Shown one piece after another: positions 16,905-25,836 of a DNA stretch of 64,000 nucleotides (position 1 is the first letter of the stretch; each line of letters starts with the position of its first letter). A model generated the notes under the pieces. That model did no database searches. It saw only the letters and a program-made list of their open reading frames with translations, and was not told the origin of the DNA. The DNA is from Chitinophaga oryzae (GTDB lineage: Bacteria; Bacteroidota; Bacteroidia; Chitinophagales; Chitinophagaceae). The stretch covers positions 7,316,001 through 7,380,000 of the forward strand of contig NZ_CP051204.2 in the NCBI RefSeq assembly GCF_012516375.2. Direction: 5' to 3'. The translations under genes and the position numbers were made by a program.

Positions 16905-17510
16905 TTATTTTTCCCCTTTGTATAATACAGGGTTCAGTGAAGGATCGTTATACATCTTCATCTGCTTGTACACTTTCATGTACTTTTTGCCCGCCGCGAT
17001 GTCTGCCAGCAGCGTTTCGATGGCAGTACTCAGATCGGTGCGTTGCTCCAGCAGGATGTCGAGCTTACGCTGACAAGCTTCACGGTGCTCCGGCGTAGCG
17101 TCTGCACGGGTAGCTTCTTCCTGCATGTGATATATTTTCAGTGCCAGAATAGACAAACGGTCGATGGCCCATGCAGGGCTTTCGGTATTGATCTCCGCGT
17201 CTGCAGCCGGCTTTACGTTTTTGTACTGCTCCAGGAAGTAACTGTCAATATATTCCACCACATCGGTGCGCTCCTGGTTAGACCGGTCAATCCAACGCTT
17301 GATGTGCAGCGCCTCTGCAGGATTTATCTGCGGATCACGGATGATGTCTTCCAGGTGCCATTGTACCGTGTCGATCCAGTTTTTCATATACAGCAGGTGT
17401 TCAATACTGCTTTTTTCATAGGGATTGCTGATGGCCTGATGCACATCGTTGTACCGGTGATAATCCTGTATGCTCCGGTCAAATATACTGTTGGAGGTGG
17501 TTGTAAACAT
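16905..17510 (-). CDS. DUF4254 family protein
   Basis: 201 residues, soluble and mostly alpha-helical, with the family features YEKSSIEHLLYMKNWIDTVQWHLEDIIRDP and IDRLSILALKIYHM. No catalytic motif or signal peptide is visible. It precedes the GT9 gene and is probably co-transcribed with it, which points to a role in envelope polysaccharide or lipopolysaccharide synthesis; the family function is not established. Confidence 0.88.
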   Translation of the reverse strand: MFTTTSNSIFDRSIQDYHRYNDVHQAISNPYEKSSIEHLLYMKNWIDTVQWHLEDIIRDPQINPAEALHIKRWIDRSNQERTDVVEYIDSYFLEQYKNVKPAADAEINTESPAWAIDRLSILALKIYHMQEEATRADATPEHREACQRKLDILLEQRTDLSTAIETLLADIAAGKKYMKVYKQMKMYNDPSLNPVLYKGEK

Positions 17511-17527
17511 GCTGCAAAAATAACCAT

Positions 17528-17620
17528 CATTTGATTATTTGATTATTTAATCATTTGAATATTTTAAACCACGCCAATACCCTCCAATAATCAAATAATC
17601 AAATGACTAAATATCAAAAT
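17528..17620. repeat. Inverted arrays of an 8-bp repeat (TTTGATTA)
   Basis: The left array (17528-17565) reads as tandem octads close to TTTGATTA, and the right array (17586-17620) is its inverse. The inner 20 bp of each array (17528-17547 and 17586-17605) are perfectly complementary, separated by 38 bp. Confidence 0.85.
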
Positions 17621-17627
17621 AAAAAAG

Positions 17628-17653
17628 AAGCGCATGGTAGAAACCATACGCTT
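17628..17653 (-). terminator. Terminator hairpin with no assigned large gene
   Basis: Arms AAGCGCATGGT/ACCATACGCTT (one wobble pair) with T6 following on the minus strand. It lies 14 bases past the stop of the 29-codon frame at 17668-17757 and over 400 bp past the permease terminator, so it must end some other leftward transcript. Confidence 0.65.
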
Positions 17654-17667
17654 GTTGTAAAAGATTG

Positions 17668-17757
17668 TCATGTGAATGTTCGAGAATGCAAATCGTGTAG
17701 GCTTTTAATGGTTATCTTGGGGTTGAGATACCTTTCTATCGCCTGATATTTTTTCAT
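17668..17757 (-). CDS. Possible 29-residue peptide gene
   Basis: ATG to TGA on the minus strand, beginning MKKYQAIERYLNP and ending LHSRTFT. The peptide is basic and not strongly hydrophobic, and I recognise no family. Support comes from the terminator that directly follows the stop, and from the lack of any other gene between 17511 and 18167. No clear promoter octamer is visible upstream, so the case is moderate at best. Confidence 0.35.
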   Translation of the reverse strand: MKKYQAIERYLNPKITIKSLHDLHSRTFT

Positions 17758-18083
17758 ACTCTATGATGATGATGTCCATAGAACACCATTGTTGGCAATA
17801 AATATTTTTCTGGTAATTTCTTTAGATGTAGAAATATATAATACTCCGATGGCTTATATAATTTGAGGGTCCATAAAATGACATACAACTTATCTAACAA
17901 CTATTCTAACAAATACTCAGGGCATACATTTTAGTTCAATAAAAAACTGATGCTGCATGCAGCGTTTACTCCGTTGTGATGTGGCAATGCCGATTTTTAT
18001 TTTAGCTTTTCTGCTATAGGGTTTTCTGCGATCCAGTAGGGTTCTCCTTCACTAGTCCTCCGTTTGTCTTATGCAAATTAAGA
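17758..18083. other. A/T-rich gap without a recognised gene
   Basis: About 325 bp that are poorer in G+C than the flanking genes. It lies between the permease terminator and the small frame. I see no open frame of note, no tRNA and no clear promoter. Confidence 0.6.
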
Positions 18084-18115
18084 GGGGCCACTGCTAATAA
18101 AACCGCAGTGGCCCC
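18084..18115 (-). terminator. Terminator of the amino-acid permease gene
   Basis: A perfect 11-bp stem GGGGCCACTGC/GCAGTGGCCCC with a 10-base loop, followed on the minus strand by TCTTAATTT, 52 bases past the stop. Confidence 0.75.
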
Positions 18116-18167
18116 GAAATCTTATACAACGTTTGTGTTAAATTTTCTTTTTTATTGTCCTTTTTAG

Positions 18168-19613
18168 CTAGGAGAGCGCTTTTCCCTTGCTCCGCATTGC
18201 CAGAAAATAGAGGGGAATACCCAGTAAAATGATGCCCAGGCCCGGTAAAGTATAGTTAGATTCGAAAATCAGCAGCAGTGTGGCCAGTGAAAGCGCTACC
18301 AACACATAGATCATCGGCAGCACCGGGTAACCGATGGCTTTGTAAGGCCTTTCCAGGTCCGGACGTTTCCTTCTCAGCACAAAAATGCCCAGGATGGTCA
18401 GCACGTAAAAGATCAGTACACCGAAGATCACCAGCGCCAGCAGGTCGTTATACCGGCCGGTCAGACACAGCAGCGATGCCCAGAAACATTGTATCCACAG
18501 TCCGCGGGCGGGTACTGCATGTTTGTTCAGCTCGCCTGCCTTACGGAAAAACAGTCCGTCCTGCGCCATGGTGTAATAGATACGGGCGCCGGACAGGATC
18601 AGGCCGTTGTTACAGCCAAAGGTGGAAATCATGATCATCACTGCGATAATGCCGGAACCAATGCCCCCGAAGATTTTCTCTGCGGCGGCCACCCCCACCC
18701 TGTCGTTGGCTGCGAAAGCGATGTCGTGCAGCGGCAATACCGCCAGGTACATCAGGTTACAGCTCACATAGATAATGGTCACGATCAGGGTGCCCAGAAA
18801 CAGCGAACGGCCGATGTTGCGGGCCGGGTTCTTAATCTCTGCGGCAATAAAAGTCACGTTATTCCAAGCATCGCTGGAAAATAACGATCCCTTCATGGAT
18901 ACGGCCACTGCGCCGAAGAAAGCCAGCCCCGATAAGGATTTAACAATGGTATCCCCATTCACTGCCTCCATGGAAAAATGGTTCCACGGGTCCTGCCAGT
19001 TGGCATTCCAGATATCTGCTTTAGCGCCCAGCAGGAAGCCAAAAATAATCAACCCAAACAGGGACAACAGTTTGGCAAGGGTAAATACGGTCTGTATCGC
19101 CTTTCCGTGTTTTACGCCACGTGTATTAATGTAGGTGAGCAGGATAATGGAGATGATGGCCACTACCTGTGCTGCGGACACCTGGAAGAACGGTTTCAGC
19201 TCCACATTGAACGACAGGAGGATATTTTTCTCGCTGAAGCCCGGTATGAGGTAAGCGGTAAATTTGGCGAAAGCCACGGCCACCGCGGCGATGGTGCCTG
19301 TCTGGATAACACCGAACTGCGTCCAGCCAAATAAAAAAGCGATAAAGGGGTTGTAGGCCTCGCGCAGGTATACGTATTGCCCGCCTGCTTTGGGAAACAT
19401 CCCGGATAATTCGCCGTAACTGAGCGCCGCAATGAGCGTTACCACACCAGCCAGTACCCACATGGCGGTCACCCATCCGGCGCCGCCCACACTGCGGGCT
19501 ATCTCTGCAGTGACAATAAAAATACCGGAACCTATCATGGAACCGGCAACGATCATTGTAGCATCTAATAAGCCCAGCGTGGGCTTGAATGAATTGTTTT
19601 GGTTGATGTCCAT
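18168..19613 (-). CDS. APC-superfamily amino-acid permease
   Basis: 481 residues with 12 predicted TM helices. The first helix carries the APC signature MIGSGIFIVTAEIARSVGG (about 26-44), the unwound GSGIF motif that binds the substrate carboxylate and amine; LSGLAFFGAVAVSMKG matches helix 6. The pattern is that of the LAT-like/APA subgroup. It imports or exchanges amino acids across the cytoplasmic membrane; specificity is not apparent. It has its own terminator on each side and forms a single-gene unit. Confidence 0.92.
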   Translation of the reverse strand: MDINQNNSFKPTLGLLDATMIVAGSMIGSGIFIVTAEIARSVGGAGWVTAMWVLAGVVTLIAALSYGELSGMFPKAGGQYVYLREAYNPFIAFLFGWTQFGVIQTGTIAAVAVAFAKFTAYLIPGFSEKNILLSFNVELKPFFQVSAAQVVAIISIILLTYINTRGVKHGKAIQTVFTLAKLLSLFGLIIFGFLLGAKADIWNANWQDPWNHFSMEAVNGDTIVKSLSGLAFFGAVAVSMKGSLFSSDAWNNVTFIAAEIKNPARNIGRSLFLGTLIVTIIYVSCNLMYLAVLPLHDIAFAANDRVGVAAAEKIFGGIGSGIIAVMIMISTFGCNNGLILSGARIYYTMAQDGLFFRKAGELNKHAVPARGLWIQCFWASLLCLTGRYNDLLALVIFGVLIFYVLTILGIFVLRRKRPDLERPYKAIGYPVLPMIYVLVALSLATLLLIFESNYTLPGLGIILLGIPLYFLAMRSKGKALS

Positions 19614-19632
19614 ATAACGGTAAAAATTAAAA

Positions 19633-19661
19633 AGTCCCGGCTCTTTTGGGAAACCGGGACT
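19633..19661 (-). terminator. Terminator of the OmpH-like gene
   Basis: Arms AGTCCCGG/CCGGGACT followed on the minus strand by TTTTTAATTTTT. It lies just upstream of the permease start, 40 bases past the OmpH-like stop. Confidence 0.8.
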
Positions 19662-19702
19662 ATAAGGTAGACAAAATTTTTAATGTTTGCCTGTTATTTT
19701 CT

Positions 19703-20323
19703 TTATTTGGCGGCAGGTGCTTCAGCGCCTTTATCGTTCATGCCTTTGATCACATCTGCTGTCACATCATAAGCCGGATCTGCATACAGAATGTTGCTCT
19801 GCCCGGTACGGAAAGAGAAGATATACGCATAACGTTTGTCTGAATTAAAGGATTTCAGAAAATCGTCCAGCCTTTTCTGCAGCTCTTCGTTGAACTTGGT
19901 TTCGCTCTGGGCATAGTCTGCACGCATATTCTGTGCTTCCTGCTCCAGTTGCTGCTGTTTAGCCATCAGACTGCGTTGTGCTGCCTCGCCCTGCTCCTGG
20001 GTCAGCGTGGATGCTTTACGCTGCAGGTCCTGGTATTCCGCCTGTAAAGCTCTTGCCTTCGCTTTCAGCTGGTTTTCCATACCTTGTTGTTTCTGCTCCA
20101 GTTCCGATTTCTTTTGTTTGAAGTATTCGAAATGTGCTTCCAGGGAGTCCAGGTCCACATAAGCAATTTTGAAACCTGTTGCGGGAGCGTTCGTACCCGC
20201 GGCGGGAGTGTTAGCAGGCGCATTGTTGTTGTTGCCAGCTTTGTTGCCGTTGCAGGCCATAAATAAACCGGCTGCTAATGCCGCTAAGAATGCTTTTGAT
20301 ACGAATTGTTTACAAGTGCGCAT
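19703..20323 (-). CDS. OmpH/Skp-like periplasmic lipoprotein
   Basis: 206 residues. A lipobox LFMAC (Cys24) is followed by an Asn/Pro/Ala-rich linker (25-50), then IAYVDLDSLEAHFEYFKQKK, the OmpH beta-strand and helix start, a long coiled coil (about 65-165) and a C-terminal strand with YIFSFRTGQSNILYADPAYDVT. Skp-type proteins hold unfolded outer-membrane proteins in the periplasm. The lipid anchor and linker are unlike soluble E. coli Skp but usual in Bacteroidota. It is monocistronic. Confidence 0.88.
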   Translation of the reverse strand: MRTCKQFVSKAFLAALAAGLFMACNGNKAGNNNNAPANTPAAGTNAPATGFKIAYVDLDSLEAHFEYFKQKKSELEQKQQGMENQLKAKARALQAEYQDLQRKASTLTQEQGEAAQRSLMAKQQQLEQEAQNMRADYAQSETKFNEELQKRLDDFLKSFNSDKRYAYIFSFRTGQSNILYADPAYDVTADVIKGMNDKGAEAPAAK

Positions 20324-20458
20324 GTTAATAGGTAGATTACTCCTTTTAAGGTTTTAAAATTGAAGGGCTAAAATAAAGCTTTTACCGGATTTTCAAATCC
20401 GGATTCCCATTTTTAACGAAGCTTTTTGCTACAGCCCGGCGCGTTACAGCCAGATGTG

Positions 20459-21151
20459 TCAATTATGAGTGATTGTAAAAGTCTTAAATAGGGTCGACGT
20501 CAATGCATTCCCCAGCATCACCACGGTATAGATTTTCCCGCTCTGCGATTTAAAGGGAAACTGATTGGGCACTTTGGTAGTATCATCATTACGCCGGAAA
20601 TTAAACGGATAGGTACTGTCTCCGGGCAATGTGGCAAACTCAGTCACTGCAGAGAATCCCATGCCCCTGAATACAGGCGTGGTCTTTGAAAACAGGTCCA
20701 TGCTGGACGACTGGCCGTTGGGCCGGAAAGCCCAGCTGAGATTCACTATCCGGAGCTTCATATGCTCCGCCGGCGGCGCCGTCAGGTCATCTTCAGCAGC
20801 CGTCACTACTCTCTGCCCATTGTTGGCCGAATCAACCGCTATATAAGCAGAGAAAAGCCGCTTGTTGCGCAGGTTGATCTGCCCTACCCTTATGGTATCC
20901 TTCGGGCGATTATGATCTATCAGATAGATCGTATACAGCTGGGCCCGCATTTCCCGGTAGGGCGTACTTTGGCCGAAAGTCAGGTCTTTCATAATAAGTG
21001 TGGAATCCAGCCAGATATCATACGTAACGTCCGGCACACCGTTAAAAAACATAAAGCTGGAAGAGGTCACAGGAATGGCAGAATCGCTGTTCTTTTTACA
21101 GGCTGTCATCACCATCAGCCATCCCAATACTACAATAAGCAGTTTTTTCAT
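20459..21151 (-). CDS. DUF4397 domain lipoprotein
   Basis: I take ATG 21151 as the start (230 residues) because it opens a clear lipoprotein signal, MKKLLIVVLGWLMVMTACKK (Cys18); the longer frame to 21229 runs into an inverted repeat. The mature part has FFNGVPDVTYDIWLDSTLI, typical of DUF4397, and LRIVNLSWAF for the second repeat of the beta-sandwich. Family members are surface or periplasmic proteins of unknown role. There is no operon partner and no clear terminator downstream. Confidence 0.8.
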   Translation of the reverse strand: MKKLLIVVLGWLMVMTACKKNSDSAIPVTSSSFMFFNGVPDVTYDIWLDSTLIMKDLTFGQSTPYREMRAQLYTIYLIDHNRPKDTIRVGQINLRNKRLFSAYIAVDSANNGQRVVTAAEDDLTAPPAEHMKLRIVNLSWAFRPNGQSSSMDLFSKTTPVFRGMGFSAVTEFATLPGDSTYPFNFRRNDDTTKVPNQFPFKSQSGKIYTVVMLGNALTSTLFKTFTITHN

Positions 21152-21198
21152 GAATTTCCGGATCGTTTTTAAAACCGGCTGTAAAGTACTAAAAAGAA

Positions 21199-21414
21199 CT
21201 ATGATGGCCATGATTATTACTGATTTCACGGAGCCTGCCTGCTTTTATCAGCTGTTGCCTTCAGGTGATATAGTCTGCCGGCACCACAGGCAAAAAAGAG
21301 GACGCCCTCATCGATTTTCATCAATGAGGGCGTCCTCTTTTAAACTTCCAACTGATCAGCCATTACCCGTCTTCGCACAATCGGCGAAATCAGTAATCAT
21401 CATGGCCATCACAG
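21199..21414. repeat. Inverted repeat element next to the rpoC stop
   Basis: 29-bp arms at 21199-21227 and 21386-21414 are inverted copies with 27 of 29 bases matching. Between them lie 158 bp that contain the rpoC terminator hairpin and no gene. The right arm ends 2 bp from the rpoC stop codon. It could be a small non-coding insertion element with terminal repeats or a local inverted duplication; no target-site duplication is obvious. Confidence 0.7.
21294..21341 (-). terminator. Terminator of the rplK-rpoC operon
   Basis: A strong stem (AAAAGAGGACGCCCTCAT with its complement, 12-base loop) about 75 bp past the rpoC stop. A/T runs on both sides make it bidirectional. Confidence 0.85.
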
Positions 21415-21415
21415 T

Positions 21416-24400
21416 TTATTCTTCTTCGTCAAACTGGAACACTTCTTTGGAAGAGGCCAGGATGTCGTATTCTTCTTTGGAACCTACGATCATGTTTTCG
21501 AATTCACGCAGACCGGTACCAGCCGGGATCAGGTGACCTGTAACGATATTTTCCTTCAGACCGGTCATATCGTCGATCTTACCGTTGATCGCTGCCTGAG
21601 ACAGTACTTTCGTGGTTTCCTGGAAGGACGCAGCGGAGATCCAGCTACGGGTGCCGAGAGACGCTTTGGTAATACCCTGGAGCAGCGGGCTGGAAGTAGC
21701 CGGTTGTGCATCACGGAATTCTACCAGTTTCTTATCGGCGCGGCGCAGCAGGGAGTTCTCTTCACGTACCTGACGCAGGGTCACGATCTGACCGGCTTTC
21801 AGGGTGGTGGAGTCACCAGCTTCTGTTACCACTTTCTTATCAAAGATCATGTCGTTCTCTTCGAAGAAGTCGAACCTGTCTTCGGTATCGCCTTCCAGGA
21901 AGCGGGTATCTCCGGGATCCTCGATGTTCACTTTGCGCATCATCTGGCGAACAATCACCTCGATGTGTTTGTCGTTGATCTTTACACCCTGTAAACGGTA
22001 TACTTCCTGGATTTCATTTACCAGGTATTCCTGTACGGCAAACGGACCTTTAATCGCCAGGATGTCTGCAGGAGTAGTAGAACCGTCAGACAGGGAAGTA
22101 CCGGCCTTCACGAAGTCACCGTCCTGTACCAGGATGTGACGGGTCAAAGGCACCAGGTATTTCTTGATCTGACCTTCACGGCTTTCGATGATGATCTCAC
22201 GGTTACCGCGTTTGATGTTACCAAAGGCTACCACACCGTCGATTTCAGAAACGATGGCAGGGTTGCTCGGGTTACGTGCTTCAAACAGCTCGGTTACACG
22301 TGGCAGACCACCGGTGATGTCCCGCAGTTTACCGATAATGCGTGGTATTTTTACGATTACCTGACCAGCTCTCACATGATCACCTTCAGAGATCACGATG
22401 TGGGAACCTACCGGCAGGTTGTAGGATTTTACTTCTTTATTGCCATCTACATAGATAGACGGGATCTTGTTCTTGTCTTTGGTTTCGATAACCACTTTCT
22501 CGCGGTGACCGGTTTGTTCGTCCGCCTCTTCACGGTAGGTGATACCTTCCACGATGCTGTCGAAACGGATGTTACCCGGGATTTCAGACACGATAACGGC
22601 GTTGAAGGGGTCCCAGGTACAAATCTGGTCGCCTTTGGCCACTTTCTGTCCGTCTTTCACCAGCAGGGTGGAACCGTAAGGAATGTTGTTGGTTACCAGC
22701 AGACGGTCGTTTTTCACGTCCATGATACGCAACTCACCGGTACGGCCGATAACCACCTGTACTTTTTCACCTTCGTTGTTTTCGTAAGTGGTAGTACGCA
22801 GGCCATCGAACTGGATAGTACCGTCAAATTTAGCCTGGAGGCCGGATTCAACGGAAGTGGAACCTGCAACACCACCCACGTGGAACGTACGCAGTGTCAG
22901 CTGTGTACCAGGCTCACCGATGGACTGTGCAGCGATGATACCCACTGCATCACCACGCTGTGCGGTGTAACCGGTAGCGAGGTTTTTACCGTAACATTTC
23001 ACGCACACGCCACGACGGCTTTCGCAAGTCAGTACGGAACGGATCTCTACGGTTTCAATAGCGCTGGATTCAATTCTATGAGCGATGTCCTCGGTGATTT
23101 CTTCACCCGCAGCTACCATCAGCTCCTCGGTATGAGGATCGAATACGTCGTGCAGGGAAGTACGGCCAAGGATACGGTCGTACAGTGTTTCGATCACCTC
23201 TTCGTTGTCTTTCAACGCAGCGGTAGCAATACCACGCAGGGTGCCGCAATCCTCTTCGTTGATCACCACGTCCTGGGCAACGTCTACCAGACGACGGGTC
23301 AGGTAACCCGCATCCGCCGTTTTCAGCGCCGTATCCGCAAGACCCTTACGGGCACCGTGGGTAGAGATGAAGTATTCCAATACGTTCAGACCATCTTTAA
23401 AGTTGGACAATACCGGGTTTTCGATGATCTCGGAACCGGTAGAACCACTCTTACGCGGCTTGGCCATCAGACCCCTGATACCTGCCAGCTGTTTGATCTG
23501 CTGTTTGGAACCACGCGCACCGGAGTCCAGCATCATATATACAGAGTTGAAGCCCTGTTTGTCTGTCGCCAGCTCACGGATCAGGGTTTCTGTCACCTTG
23601 GTATCCACGCGGGACCAGATATCGATGATCTGGTTGTAACGTTCGTTGTTGGTGATCAGCCCCATGTTATAGTTATCCCAAACTTCGTCCACCTCACCGG
23701 CAGCAGCATCAATCATTTCCTGCTTAACTTCCGGGATGATCAGGTCATTGATGTTAAATGACAGACCACCGCGGAACGCCATGCGGAAACCTAATTGTTT
23801 GATGTCGTCCAGGAATTTGGCTGTTTTGGGAATATCTGTGTATTTGATGATATCACCGATGATTTCACGCAGTGATTTCTTGGTCAGCAGCGCATTTACA
23901 TAACCTGCTTCTTTCGGTACAAACTGGTTGAACAGTACGCGGCCTACAGTTGTTTCCACGAGTTTGTTTTCCAGGTTGCCTTCAGCCGTTCTCACCGTGG
24001 TTTTCACACGGATGTGAGCGTGCAGGTCGATTCTGTCTTCGTTCAGGGCGATGATCACCTCTTCAGCAGAATAGAATGCTTTGCCTTCACCTCTTACCAC
24101 TACATCACCCATGGTTTTCTTACCCTTGGTAATGTAATACAGACCGAGCACCATGTCCTGGGAAGGCAGGGTGATCGGCGTACCGTTCTGCGGGTTGAGG
24201 ATGTTGTGGGAAGACAGCATCAGCAGTTGGGCTTCCAGGATAGCAGCGTTGCTCAGCGGCACGTGTACCGCCATCTGGTCACCGTCGAAGTCGGCGTTGA
24301 ACGCAGAACACACGAGCGGGTGCAGCTGGATCGCTTTACCTTCCACCAGTTTAGGCTGGAATGCCTGGATAGACAGACGGTGCAGGGTCGGAGCACGGTT

Positions 24401-25711
24401 TAACAATACCGGGTGACCTTTCAGCACGTTTTCCAGGATGTCCCAAACCACCGCTTCTTTCCGGTCTACCAGCTTTTTCGCTGATTTCACGGTTTTCACG
24501 ATGCCTCTTTCTATCAGTTTACGGATAATAAACGGTTTGAACAGTTCGGCAGCCATGTCTTTCGGCAGACCGCACTCGTGCAGTTTCAGCTCAGGGCCTA
24601 CCACGATAACGGAACGACCGGAGTAGTCCACACGTTTACCGAGGAGGTTCTGACGGAAACGGCCTTGTTTACCTTTCAGCACGTCGGAGAGGGATTTCAG
24701 CGCACGACCACCTTCCGCTTTCACCGCATTGGATTTACGGGAGTTGTCGAACAGGGAATCCACCGCTTCCTGCAGCATACGTTTTTCGTTACGCAGGATC
24801 ACTTCCGGTGCTTTAATTTCGATCAGACGTTTCAGACGGTTGTTACGAATGATCACCCTGCGGTACAGATCGTTCAGGTCGGAAGACGCGAAACGGCCAC
24901 CATCCAGCGGCACTAACGGACGCAGTTCAGGCGGTACTACAGGGATATATTGCATCACCATCCATTCAGGACGGTTTTCCACGCGGCTGTTGGCGTCACG
25001 GAAAGCTTCCACTACGCTCAGACGTTTCAGCGCTTCCGCTTTACGTTGCTGGGAAGTTTCAGTAGCGGCCTGGTTACGCAGCTGGTAAGAGAGGCTGTCC
25101 AGGTCAATACGGGCCAGCATCATTTCCACTGCTTCGGCACCCATTTTGGCAATGAACTTGTTGGGATCTTCATCCGGCAACAGCTGATTGTCTTTAGGCA
25201 GGGTATCCAGGATGTCCAGGTATTCTTCTTCTGTGAGCAGATCACCGTAGTTCATTCCTTTCTCCTGTTTCGCACCCGCCTGGATTACCACGTATCTTTC
25301 GTAGTAAACGATGGTTTCCAGCTTTTTGGAAGACATTCCCAGCAGGTAACCGATCTTGTTAGGGAGGGATTTGAAATACCATATATGTACAACGGGCACT
25401 ACCAGACGGATGTGACCCATTCTTTCACGACGTACTTTTTTCTCCGTTACTTCCACACCGCAGCGGTCGCACACGATACCCTTATAACGGATACGTTTAT
25501 ATTTTCCGCAATAGCATTCGTAATCCTTTACAGGCCCGAATATTCTTTCGCAGAACAAACCATCACGTTCCGGCTTGTAAGTACGGTAGTTGATGGTTTC
25601 AGGTTTCAGCACCTCACCGTATGAACGCTCCAGAATTACATCGGGAGAAGCCAGACTGATGGTGATGCTGTTAAAATTAGATTTAGGACGATTTTCTTTT
25701 TTGATAGCCAT
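21416..25711 (-). CDS. rpoC: DNA-directed RNA polymerase subunit beta'
   Basis: 1431 residues, the usual Bacteroidota length. It starts [13 protein letters not shown] and has a zinc-binding region with [20 protein letters not shown] near 65-90, the active-site motif [10 protein letters not shown] near 470 that holds the three catalytic Mg-binding Asp residues, the bridge-helix and trigger-loop region with [18 protein letters not shown], and the second zinc site [13 protein letters not shown]. It forms the catalytic core with RpoB. It is the last gene of the leftward ribosomal operon, 121 bp after rpoB; the spacer carries a heptad inverted repeat. Confidence 0.99.
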   Translation of the reverse strand: MAIKKENRPKSNFNSITISLASPDVILERSYGEVLKPETINYRTYKPERDGLFCERIFGPVKDYECYCGKYKRIRYKGIVCDRCGVEVTEKKVRRERMGHIRLVVPVVHIWYFKSLPNKIGYLLGMSSKKLETIVYYERYVVIQAGAKQEKGMNYGDLLTEEEYLDILDTLPKDNQLLPDEDPNKFIAKMGAEAVEMMLARIDLDSLSYQLRNQAATETSQQRKAEALKRLSVVEAFRDANSRVENRPEWMVMQYIPVVPPELRPLVPLDGGRFASSDLNDLYRRVIIRNNRLKRLIEIKAPEVILRNEKRMLQEAVDSLFDNSRKSNAVKAEGGRALKSLSDVLKGKQGRFRQNLLGKRVDYSGRSVIVVGPELKLHECGLPKDMAAELFKPFIIRKLIERGIVKTVKSAKKLVDRKEAVVWDILENVLKGHPVLLNRAPTLHRLSIQAFQPKLVEGKAIQLHPLVCSAFNADFDGDQMAVHVPLSNAAILEAQLLMLSSHNILNPQNGTPITLPSQDMVLGLYYITKGKKTMGDVVVRGEGKAFYSAEEVIIALNEDRIDLHAHIRVKTTVRTAEGNLENKLVETTVGRVLFNQFVPKEAGYVNALLTKKSLREIIGDIIKYTDIPKTAKFLDDIKQLGFRMAFRGGLSFNINDLIIPEVKQEMIDAAAGEVDEVWDNYNMGLITNNERYNQIIDIWSRVDTKVTETLIRELATDKQGFNSVYMMLDSGARGSKQQIKQLAGIRGLMAKPRKSGSTGSEIIENPVLSNFKDGLNVLEYFISTHGARKGLADTALKTADAGYLTRRLVDVAQDVVINEEDCGTLRGIATAALKDNEEVIETLYDRILGRTSLHDVFDPHTEELMVAAGEEITEDIAHRIESSAIETVEIRSVLTCESRRGVCVKCYGKNLATGYTAQRGDAVGIIAAQSIGEPGTQLTLRTFHVGGVAGSTSVESGLQAKFDGTIQFDGLRTTTYENNEGEKVQVVIGRTGELRIMDVKNDRLLVTNNIPYGSTLLVKDGQKVAKGDQICTWDPFNAVIVSEIPGNIRFDSIVEGITYREEADEQTGHREKVVIETKDKNKIPSIYVDGNKEVKSYNLPVGSHIVISEGDHVRAGQVIVKIPRIIGKLRDITGGLPRVTELFEARNPSNPAIVSEIDGVVAFGNIKRGNREIIIESREGQIKKYLVPLTRHILVQDGDFVKAGTSLSDGSTTPADILAIKGPFAVQEYLVNEIQEVYRLQGVKINDKHIEVIVRQMMRKVNIEDPGDTRFLEGDTEDRFDFFEENDMIFDKKVVTEAGDSTTLKAGQIVTLRQVREENSLLRRADKKLVEFRDAQPATSSPLLQGITKASLGTRSWISAASFQETTKVLSQAAINGKIDDMTGLKENIVTGHLIPAGTGLREFENMIVGSKEEYDILASSKEVFQFDEEE

Positions 25712-25714
25712 CTG

Positions 25715-25836
25715 TTATTAGCTTTTAGCTGTTAGCCGTTGGTGTTAAGCCAGCGACAAAAATTTTATTCCTGCGAAATATCCAAGCTATCAGCCATTAG
25801 CCCGGAAGCTAATGGCTGGTAGCTAAAAGCTCTTAG
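25715..25836. repeat. Heptad AGC-type inverted repeats between rpoB and rpoC
   Basis: 25715-25742 holds tandem heptamers of the form TTAGCNN; 25782-25836 holds the same unit partly inverted (AGCCATTAGC and AGCTAATGGCT, then AGCTAAAAGCT). The right part overlaps the rpoB stop codon. The same unit family is present at 33773-33853. Confidence 0.75.

Noticed and set aside
17528..17620. CRISPR array
   Set aside because: The repeat unit is only 8 bp with no spacers; it is a facing octad array, and no cas gene is present.
22136..23761. 541-codon open frame on the plus strand
   Set aside because: It is the antisense shadow of rpoC; the translation is Val/Phe/Thr/His-rich with no domain, and rpoC motifs on the other strand are unmistakable.
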